This document shows positions 58,232-64,000 of a stretch of DNA of 64,000 bases, one piece after another. The notes beneath the pieces were generated by a model. That model had not been told where the DNA came from and ran no database searches. It saw only the letters and a program-made list of their open reading frames with translations. The translations under genes and the position numbers were made by a program. Numbering within the stretch: the stretch's first letter is position 1; each line of letters starts with the position of its first letter. The stretch is from Pseudomonas lalkuanensis (lineage in GTDB: Bacteria > Pseudomonadota > Gammaproteobacteria > Pseudomonadales > Pseudomonadaceae), in the NCBI RefSeq assembly GCF_008807375.1, contig NZ_CP043311.1, forward strand, positions 2,088,001 to 2,152,000, given 5' to 3'.

Positions 58232-59398
58232 ATGAATCTCCACGAGTATCAGGGTAAGCAGCTGTTCGCTGAATACGGCCTGCCCGTATCCAAGGGCTTT
58301 GCCGTAGACACCCCGGAAGAAGCCGCAGAAGCCTGCGAAAAAATCGGTGGTAGCGAATGGGTTGTGAAAGCCCAGGTCCACGCTGGCGGCCGCGGTAAAG
58401 CGGGCGGCGTGAAGCTGGTCAAGAGCAAGGAAGACGCCAAGGCCTTCGCCGCCAACTGGCTGGGCAAGCGCCTGGTGACTTACCAGACTGACGCCAATGG
58501 CCAGCCGGTCAGCAAAATCCTGGTTGAATCCTGCACCGACATCGCCAAGGAACTGTACCTGGGCGCCGTGGTAGATCGTTCCAGCCGCCGCATCGTGTTC
58601 ATGGCTTCCACCGAAGGTGGCGTGGACATCGAGAAAGTTGCTCACGAAACTCCCGAGAAAATCCTCAAGGCCACCATCGACCCGCTGGTCGGCGCCCAGC
58701 CCTACCAGGGCCGTGAGCTGGCATTCCAGCTGGGCCTGGAAGGTGACCAGATCAAGCAGTTCACCCACATCTTCGTGAACCTGGCCAAGCTGTTCCAGGA
58801 CTACGATCTGGCCCTGCTGGAAGTGAACCCGCTGGTAATCAAGGCTGACGGCAACCTGCACTGCCTGGACGCCAAGATCAACATCGACAGCAACGCCATG
58901 TACCGCCAGCCCAAGCTGCGCGCCATGCACGACCCGTCCCAGGACGACGCTCGTGAAGCCCATGCGCAGAAGTGGGAACTGAACTACGTGGCCCTGGAAG
59001 GCAACATTGGCTGCATGGTCAACGGTGCCGGCCTGGCCATGGGTACCATGGATATCGTCAACCTCCACGGCGGCAAGCCGGCCAACTTCCTCGACGTTGG
59101 CGGCGGTGCGACCAAGGAGCGCGTGACCGAAGCGTTCAAGATCATCCTGTCCGACAGCAACGTCGCTGCCGTACTGGTGAACATCTTCGGCGGCATCGTT
59201 CGTTGCGACATGATTGCCGAAGGCATCATCGGCGCGGTGAAGGAAGTTGGCGTGAAGATCCCGGTGGTCGTCCGTCTGGAAGGCAACAACGCTGACCTCG
59301 GCGCCAAGGTACTGGCCGAGAGCGGTCTGAACATCATCGCGGCGACCAGCCTGACCGACGCTGCACAGCAAGTCGTCAAGGCCGCGGAGGGCAAGTAA
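58232..59398 (+). CDS. sucC: Succinyl-CoA synthetase (ADP-forming) subunit beta
   Basis: ATP-grasp subunit of succinyl-CoA ligase, which makes succinate with substrate-level phosphorylation. It has 388 residues. [19 protein letters not shown] is the canonical start. Nucleotide-binding residues lie in [20 protein letters not shown] and [15 protein letters not shown], and the CoA-facing motif is [19 protein letters not shown] 58232 is well supported. sucD overlaps its last base (TAATG). Confidence 0.97.
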   Translation: MNLHEYQGKQLFAEYGLPVSKGFAVDTPEEAAEACEKIGGSEWVVKAQVHAGGRGKAGGVKLVKSKEDAKAFAANWLGKRLVTYQTDANGQPVSKILVESCTDIAKELYLGAVVDRSSRRIVFMASTEGGVDIEKVAHETPEKILKATIDPLVGAQPYQGRELAFQLGLEGDQIKQFTHIFVNLAKLFQDYDLALLEVNPLVIKADGNLHCLDAKINIDSNAMYRQPKLRAMHDPSQDDAREAHAQKWELNYVALEGNIGCMVNGAGLAMGTMDIVNLHGGKPANFLDVGGGATKERVTEAFKIILSDSNVAAVLVNIFGGIVRCDMIAEGIIGAVKEVGVKIPVVVRLEGNNADLGAKVLAESGLNIIAATSLTDAAQQVVKAAEGK

Positions 59399-60285
59399 TG
59401 AGCGTCCTGATCAACAAAGACACCAAAGTCATCTGCCAGGGCTTCACCGGTAGCCAGGGTACTTTCCACTCCGAACAAGCCATCGCCTACGGCACCAAGA
59501 TGGTCGGCGGCGTGACCCCCGGCAAGGGCGGCACCACCCACCTGGGCCTGCCGGTGTTCAACACCGTCAAGGAAGCCGTTGAAGCCACCGGCGCCGAAGC
59601 TTCGGTGATCTACGTTCCGGCCCCCTTCTGCAAGGACTCCATCCTGGAAGCGGCCAACGGCGGCATCAAGCTGATCGTCTGCATCACCGAGGGTATCCCC
59701 ACCCTCGACATGCTGGACGCCAAGGTCAAGTGCGACGAGCTGGGCGTACGCCTGATCGGCCCGAACTGCCCGGGCGTGATCACTCCCGGCGAGTGCAAGA
59801 TCGGCATCATGCCGGGTCACATCCACCTGCCGGGCAAGGTAGGCATCGTGTCGCGTTCCGGCACCCTGACCTATGAAGCCGTGAAGCAGACCACCGACGC
59901 CGGTTTCGGCCAGTCCACCTGCGTGGGCATCGGTGGTGACCCGATCCCGGGCTCCAACTTCATCGATATCCTGAAGCTGTTCCAGGAAGACCCGCAGACC
60001 GAAGCCATCGTCATGATCGGCGAGATCGGCGGTTCCGCTGAAGAAGAAGCTGCTGCCTTCATCAAGGCCAACGTGACCAAGCCGGTGGTGTCCTACATCG
60101 CTGGTGTGACCGCACCGCCCGGCAAGCGCATGGGCCACGCTGGCGCCATCATCTCCGGTGGCAAAGGCACCGCGGACGAGAAGTTCGCTGCCCTGCAGGA
60201 CGCTGGTGTGAAAACCGTGCGTTCGCTGGCCGACATCGGCAAGGCCCTGGCCGAGCTGACCGGCTGGGAAGTCAAGAACGCCTAA
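59398..60285 (+). CDS. sucD: Succinyl-CoA synthetase subunit alpha
   Basis: CoA-binding subunit carrying the phosphohistidine intermediate. It has 295 residues. CoA-binding elements are [16 protein letters not shown] and [10 protein letters not shown], with [10 protein letters not shown] and the active-site His in [15 protein letters not shown]. The ATG overlaps the sucC stop by one base. It ends the TCA supercluster at a strong hairpin. Confidence 0.97.
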   Translation: MSVLINKDTKVICQGFTGSQGTFHSEQAIAYGTKMVGGVTPGKGGTTHLGLPVFNTVKEAVEATGAEASVIYVPAPFCKDSILEAANGGIKLIVCITEGIPTLDMLDAKVKCDELGVRLIGPNCPGVITPGECKIGIMPGHIHLPGKVGIVSRSGTLTYEAVKQTTDAGFGQSTCVGIGGDPIPGSNFIDILKLFQEDPQTEAIVMIGEIGGSAEEEAAAFIKANVTKPVVSYIAGVTAPPGKRMGHAGAIISGGKGTADEKFAALQDAGVKTVRSLADIGKALAELTGWEVKNA

Positions 60286-60304
60286 GGCGACTTGATTCCC
60301 CCAA

Positions 60305-60332
60305 CAAAGGCCACCCTTCGGGGTGGCCTTTG
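60305..60332 (+). terminator. Terminator of the suc operon
   Basis: Twelve-bp perfect stem CAAAGGCCACCC / GGGTGGCCTTTG with a UUCG-type tetraloop (TTCG), 20 bases after the sucD stop. Confidence 0.85.
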
Positions 60333-60341
60333 TCGTTCGAG

Positions 60342-60461
60342 GTGCAACCCTCTTGCGTGAAAGTGCAACCGCTTGTCGGCCAAGCGACAGAAACGGTTGC
60401 TACTCCGACAACCTGACCCACGTCAGGCGCTTCCCTCGGTAAAATCCCTAGGCTAGCAACC
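60342..60461 (+). repeat. GCAACC repeat cluster upstream of brnQ
   Basis: Within the 311-base gap before brnQ the hexamer GCAACC occurs at 60344-60349, 60365-60370 and 60456-60461 and inverted (GGTTGC) at 60395-60400. The first two are an eight-base direct repeat GTGCAACC 21 bp apart. The arms 60365-60371 and 60394-60400 are a perfect seven-bp inverted repeat, with an inner TGTCG/CGACA pair. This looks like operator half-sites. The rest of the gap holds no gene. Confidence 0.6.
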
Positions 60462-60596
60462 ATGCCGCTCACCATGCCCCACAAGGGCGAAGGTCGGGCA
60501 CCAGCGATCAATCCCAAACGGATGGATGACGTTTCCCCCGACCCGATCGGGAAACCCCTTCGGTAAACCCTGTTTCAGCGATGTGGTAATTCCCCA

Positions 60597-61910
60597 ATGA
60601 AATCCTTGAAAGGCCAGGATGTCCTGGCACTCGGCTTCATGACGTTCGCGTTGTTCGTCGGAGCCGGCAATATCATTTTCCCGCCCATTGTCGGCCTGCA
60701 GTCCGGTCCCCACGTCTGGATGGCAGCCCTGGGCTTCCTGATCACCGCCGTCGGCCTGCCGGTGGTAACGGTCATCGCCCTGGCCAAGGTCGGGGGCGCC
60801 ATGGACTCCCTAAGCAGCCCCATCGGCAGGACGGCGGGCGTGCTCCTGGCCTCGATCTGCTACCTGTCGGTCGGCCCGCTGTTCGCCACCCCGCGTACCG
60901 CGACCGTCTCGTTCGAAGTCGGCCTGGCGCCGCTGACCGGCGATACCCCGCTGGCCCTGTTCGCCTACAGCCTCTTGTACTTCATCGTGGTACTGGCGGT
61001 GTCCCTGTATCCCGGCCGCCTGCTGGATACCGTCGGCCGAGTGCTGGCGCCGATGAAGATCGTGGCGCTGGCCATCCTCGGCATCGCGGCATTCATGCTG
61101 CCCATGGGCGAAATCGGTGACGCCACCCCGGCCTACCAGGCCGCGCCTTTCTCCCAGGGCTTCATCAACGGCTACCTGACCATGGACACCCTCGGTGCCC
61201 TGGTTTTCGGCATCGTCATCGTGAACGCGATCCGTTCCCGTGGCGTCGAGTCGCCGCGCCTGATCACCCGATATGCCATCATCGCCGGCCTGATCGCCGG
61301 TGTCGGTCTGGCGCTGGTGTACATCAGCCTGTTCCGCCTGGGTGCCAACAGCCACGACATCGCTGGTGCCGCCACCAACGGCGCCGCGGTCCTGCATGCA
61401 TACGTGCAGCACACCTTCGGTAACCTCGGCAGCACCTTCCTCGCGTTGCTGATCTCCCTGGCCTGCCTGGTGACCGCCGTCGGCCTGACCTGTGCCTGCG
61501 CCGAGTATTTCAGCCGTCTGCTGCCGCTGTCCTACCGCAGCCTGGTGATCATCCTCGCCGCGTTCAGCCTCGTGGTATCCAATCTCGGCCTGACCAAGCT
61601 GATTCAGGTTTCGGTGCCGGTACTCACCGCCATCTACCCGCCGTGCATCGTGCTGGTGGCCCTGAGCTTCTGCGTGGGGCTGTGGCACTCCCCGGGCCGC
61701 GTCGTGGCGCCGGTGATGCTGGTGTCGCTGCTGTTCGGCCTGATCGACGCCCTCAAGGGTGCCGAACTCGCGGGCTGGATGCCGCAATGGCTGTCTCACC
61801 TGCCGCTGTCTGAACAGGGGCTCGCCTGGCTGCTGCCGTCCGTCGCCGCCCTGGCCGCGGCCAGCATCTACGACCGCCTGCTGGGCAAGCCCGTGGAAGT
61901 CGCTGTCTGA
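60597..61910 (+). CDS. brnQ: Branched-chain amino acid transport carrier (BrnQ/BraB, LIVCS family)
   Basis: Cation-coupled inner-membrane carrier for Leu, Ile and Val, 437 residues with about 12 helices. The LIVCS signature start is [26 protein letters not shown], and [27 protein letters not shown], and [19 protein letters not shown] are conserved. ATG 60597 matches the family start [10 protein letters not shown] but lacks a strong ribosome site. It follows the suc operon terminator, as in P. aeruginosa where braB follows sucD, so it probably has its own promoter. Confidence 0.94.
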   Translation: MKSLKGQDVLALGFMTFALFVGAGNIIFPPIVGLQSGPHVWMAALGFLITAVGLPVVTVIALAKVGGAMDSLSSPIGRTAGVLLASICYLSVGPLFATPRTATVSFEVGLAPLTGDTPLALFAYSLLYFIVVLAVSLYPGRLLDTVGRVLAPMKIVALAILGIAAFMLPMGEIGDATPAYQAAPFSQGFINGYLTMDTLGALVFGIVIVNAIRSRGVESPRLITRYAIIAGLIAGVGLALVYISLFRLGANSHDIAGAATNGAAVLHAYVQHTFGNLGSTFLALLISLACLVTAVGLTCACAEYFSRLLPLSYRSLVIILAAFSLVVSNLGLTKLIQVSVPVLTAIYPPCIVLVALSFCVGLWHSPGRVVAPVMLVSLLFGLIDALKGAELAGWMPQWLSHLPLSEQGLAWLLPSVAALAAASIYDRLLGKPVEVAV

Positions 61911-61925
61911 TTGACGGCAAGTGCG

Positions 61926-61953
61926 AAAAAGGCCGCCTCCGGGCGGCCTTTTT
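61926..61953 (+). terminator. Terminator of brnQ
   Basis: Perfect 12-bp stem AAAAAGGCCGCC / GGCGGCCTTTTT, loop TCCG. Confidence 0.9.
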
Positions 61954-62034
61954 ATTGCGATCAGGTGCCGTCAGACCCTGCAGGGGCTTGCTAATGGGTC
62001 GCTATAATCGGCCGTGTTCTTAAAAGGAATTCGC

Positions 62035-62769
62035 ATGTCCACCATTCTGCGCAACTGGCCCCACCTGCTGGCCATCCTCTGGTTCCTCACCTGCTGGGTG
62101 GGCTATACCCGCTACGCCATCTGGAAGGGCAGGGACACCGCCTGCCTGGCGTCTGTCCTGCATCTCTATCGCGAGGACTGGATGCGTCGTCTGCTGCTGC
62201 GCGACAACCGCATTGCCGACGCCAGCGTGATCGGCAACCTGGAGCGCAATGCTTCCTTCTTCGCGTCCAGCACCCTGATCATCCTGGCCGGCATCCTCAC
62301 CGTGCTCGGATCCACCGACCGAGCGGTGTCGGTGCTGGCGGACCTGCCATTCGTTCAACCTGCCAGCCGCGGCATTTCCGAACTCAAGCTGCTGGGGCTG
62401 GCGGTCGTCTTCGTCTACGCCTTCTTCACCTTCAGCTGGTGCATGCGCCAGTACAACTTCGCCGCGATTCTGGTGGGGTCCGCGCCGATGATCGGCGAGA
62501 AGCACGTCAGCGAACAGGAAAGGAAAGCCTTTGCCGAGCGCACCGCACGGGTCATCTCGCTTGCGGCCAACCAGTTCAACTTCGGCCTGCGCAGCTACTA
62601 CTTCGGCTTGGCCATGCTGGCCTGGTTCATCAACCCCTGGTTCTTCATGCTCGTCACCGCCGGGGTGGTGTTGGTGCTCTACCGCCGCGAGTTCCACTCG
62701 GATGTACTGGATGTGATGGTCTACACCCCGACCCAGGCGCTGGAAGCGCCCAAGGAGAAAGTCGAATGA
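62035..62769 (+). CDS. DUF599 family membrane protein
   Basis: Inner-membrane protein of 244 residues with about five hydrophobic helices. The DUF599 pattern is visible: LAILWFLTCWVGYTRYAIW, REDWMRRLLLRDNRIADASV, NLERNASFFASSTLIILAG and the C-terminal NQFNFGLRSYYFGLAMLAWFINPW (quoted as FGLRSYYFGLAMLAWF). No function is known for the family. ATG 62035 follows AAAAGGAA; the frame extends seven codons upstream. It overlaps the MAPEG gene by four bases. Confidence 0.9.
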   Translation: MSTILRNWPHLLAILWFLTCWVGYTRYAIWKGRDTACLASVLHLYREDWMRRLLLRDNRIADASVIGNLERNASFFASSTLIILAGILTVLGSTDRAVSVLADLPFVQPASRGISELKLLGLAVVFVYAFFTFSWCMRQYNFAAILVGSAPMIGEKHVSEQERKAFAERTARVISLAANQFNFGLRSYYFGLAMLAWFINPWFFMLVTAGVVLVLYRREFHSDVLDVMVYTPTQALEAPKEKVE

Positions 62770-63155
62770 GTATTCCGTTCTGGTGCCTGTTCTTCACCGC
62801 TCTGCTCATCTACCTGGCCAAGGTGCCGGTGGCCAAGGCCATGCACGAAGAGGGCAGGGGGTATGACAACCGCAATCCACGTGCGCAGCAGGCGCGGCTG
62901 ACCGGCTTCGGCGCACGGGCGGTGGCGGCACACCAGAACACCCTGGAAATATTCCCGTTGTTCGCGGCCGGCGTGCTGGTGGCCCATGTCACCCAGAGTC
63001 AGGGCTGGTTCGTCGACCTGCTGGCAATAGTCTTCATCGTGTCGCGGGTGCTGTACCTGTTCCTCTACTGGAACGACAAGGCCAGCCTGCGCAGCCTGGT
63101 CTGGGGCGTCGGCCTGGTTTGTTCTCTCCTGCTGATGCTCAGCCCCGTGCTCTGA
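62766..63155 (+). CDS. MAPEG family membrane protein
   Basis: Four-helix membrane protein of 129 residues, the fold of membrane-associated eicosanoid/glutathione enzymes. Conserved features are RLTGFGARAVAAHQNTLEIFPLFAAGVL with the AHQN(T/A)xE motif of MAPEG proteins, VFIVSRVLYLFLYWND and the last helix LVWGVGLVCSLLLML. Bacterial members are mostly uncharacterised, with glutathione-related activity suspected. ATG 62766 overlaps the DUF599 stop, so the two are coupled. Confidence 0.9.
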   Translation: MSIPFWCLFFTALLIYLAKVPVAKAMHEEGRGYDNRNPRAQQARLTGFGARAVAAHQNTLEIFPLFAAGVLVAHVTQSQGWFVDLLAIVFIVSRVLYLFLYWNDKASLRSLVWGVGLVCSLLLMLSPVL

Positions 63156-63164
63156 TCCCCCGTA

Positions 63165-63199
63165 AACGACAAGGCCCGCACATTGCGGGCCTTGTCGTT
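63165..63199. terminator. Bidirectional terminator-like hairpin
   Basis: Fifteen-bp perfect stem AACGACAAGGCCCGC / GCGGGCCTTGTCGTT with a five-base loop, between convergent MAPEG and lipoprotein genes. T-tract is weak. Confidence 0.75.
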
Positions 63200-63214
63200 G
63201 GTGCTGCCGGAAGC

Positions 63215-63439
63215 TTACTGGCTCTGCTCCTCGGACGGTGCGGTGTCCGGAGCGGCCGGAGCGGCCGGTGCGCTCGGAGCCGGGGCGGTTTCCGGAGCCG
63301 GGGTCGGGGCGGGCGCCGGAGCGCTCGGCTGGGATTCGGTCGCCGGTGCAGCCGGTGCCTGAGCCTCTTCCTTCTTGTCGCAGGCGGCGAGACCAAGGCT
63401 GGCGGCCAGCAGCAGGGCGAGAGACAGGGTTTTCTTCAT
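63215..63439 (-). CDS. Small Pro/Ala-rich lipoprotein
   Basis: Seventy-four-residue lipoprotein. Signal MKKTLSLALLLAASLGLAAC with lipidated Cys20. The mature part is DKKEE followed by a low-complexity Ala/Pro/Glu stretch (APAPAPTPAPETAPAP) and ends SEEQSQ. The charged residues right after Cys (Asp at +2) would favour inner-membrane retention in E. coli, though Pseudomonas Lol rules differ. No domain is recognised. ATG 63439 follows GAGGCTCAA on the minus strand; four more codons lie upstream in frame. Confidence 0.85.
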   Translation of the reverse strand: MKKTLSLALLLAASLGLAACDKKEEAQAPAAPATESQPSAPAPAPTPAPETAPAPSAPAAPAAPDTAPSEEQSQ

Positions 63440-63606
63440 TTGAGCCTCCATGTGTGGCTTTCCTCGTAGATAGCCGTTGGAGTTTCTTAGCTGATTCTAA
63501 GTTCAACGTCTTTTAAAAAAATCTGGTTCCAGCACTTGTCGATAACGACCGCCCGTCCGCAGGGTATTATTCGGCTCTTTAGCCAACTTCCGCCAAGGTT
63601 GCAGTC

Positions 63607-64000
63607 ATGACGGACAACTCCCTTATCGAACGGGCGCAGCGCTTTCTCGCGGCGCTGCGCCATTGCCAGGTGCTCGGCCTCAGCGTGCACGATGCGACCC
63701 CTCAGGGCCTGACCCTGCGCCTGCCCTACAGCACCCAGATCATCGGCAATCCGGAAACCGGCGTGATCCACGGCGGCGCCATCACCACCCTGATGGACAC
63801 TACCTGCGGCATCTCCACCGTCTGCGTGCTGCCGGAATTCGAGATTTGCCCGACCCTGGATCTGCGCATCGACTACATGCATCCGGCCGAACCCCACAAG
63901 GACGTCTTCGGTTTCGCTGAGTGCTACCGGGTGACGCCCAACGTCATCTTCACCCGCGGCTATGCCTACCAGGACGATCCGGCCCAGCCCATCGCCCACG
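63607..64000 (+). CDS. PaaI-like hotdog-fold thioesterase (3'-truncated by window edge)
   Basis: Acyl-CoA thioesterase family protein; 131 residues are visible and the frame runs off the right edge. The 4HBT/PaaI signature is NPETGVIHGGAITTLMDTTC, with HGG forming the active-site region and Asp in LMDTT; PTLDLRIDYMHPAEP is the second conserved strand. The N-terminus MTDNSLIERAQRFLAALRHC is helical, as usual. The start ATG 63607 follows GGTTGCAGTC and is supported by domain alignment. Substrate unknown. Confidence 0.9.
   Translation, partial: MTDNSLIERAQRFLAALRHCQVLGLSVHDATPQGLTLRLPYSTQIIGNPETGVIHGGAITTLMDTTCGISTVCVLPEFEICPTLDLRIDYMHPAEPHKDVFGFAECYRVTPNVIFTRGYAYQDDPAQPIAH

Overview
The window is a continuous stretch of GC-rich chromosome with dense coding, short intergenic gaps and strong G+C bias at third codon positions. 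Gene content and order point to a Pseudomonas (P. aeruginosa/resinovorans-like lineage). Diagnostic runs are fadBA–topA–sulA–lexA–psrA–nagZ, mfd–gap–aroP–nqrABCDEF–apbE–nqrM–sth, lolCDE–comEC–exbBD–lpxK–kdsB–murB, and gltA / sdhCDAB–sucAB–lpd–sucCD–brnQ. It looks like core genome. I see no tRNA, rRNA, CRISPR array, insertion sequence, prophage or plasmid module.

Layout. (1) 1–3.5 kb: the 3' part of fadB, then fadA (beta-oxidation) and a DUF1653 gene. (2) 3.5–9.2 kb: topA, two small hypothetical genes, the SOS pair lexA–sulA (minus strand) behind two LexA boxes, and psrA behind two PsrA palindromes. PsrA is the fatty-acid-responsive regulator known to control fadBA, so regulator and target lie about 6 kb apart. 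(3) 9.2–18.2 kb: an L,D-transpeptidase, nagZ and methylthioinosine phosphorylase on plus; a SWIM/SNF2 helicase, csiV and mfd on minus. (4) 18.2–30.2 kb: an N-terminally extended GAPDH, an aromatic amino-acid permease, the complete Na+-NQR operon with its maturation factors ApbE and NqrM, and soluble transhydrogenase, a respiratory/redox block. (5) 30.4–36 kb: a minus-strand PilZ–small secreted protein–glycerophosphodiesterase operon, lolCDE, and a DUF2062 membrane protein. (6) 36–43 kb: comEC, exbB/exbD, lpxK, a Trm112-like protein, kdsB, a low-Mr phosphatase and murB, tightly coupled cell-envelope genes. (7) 43–47.2 kb: ppnP, an exonuclease, a beta-hydroxyacid dehydrogenase, a DUF486 membrane protein, an orphan GH31 N-domain-like membrane-anchored protein, a YkgJ Cys-cluster protein and a START-domain protein. 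(8) 47.2–60.3 kb: the TCA supercluster with gltA divergent from sdhCDAB-sucAB-lpd-sucCD. (9) 60.6–64 kb: a branched-chain amino-acid carrier, DUF599, MAPEG, a Pro/Ala-rich lipoprotein and a hotdog thioesterase that runs off the end.

Most signals are conventional. The items most worth checking are the YihQ-like GH31 N-terminal domain without a catalytic barrel, the Ser-to-Ala change in both NqrB and NqrC flavinylation motifs, the GCAACC repeat array upstream of brnQ, the degenerate PilZ operon, and an apparent synteny junction between murB and ppnP relative to the P. aeruginosa PAO1 order as I remember it. I did not find a clearly new multi-gene defence or mobile system.
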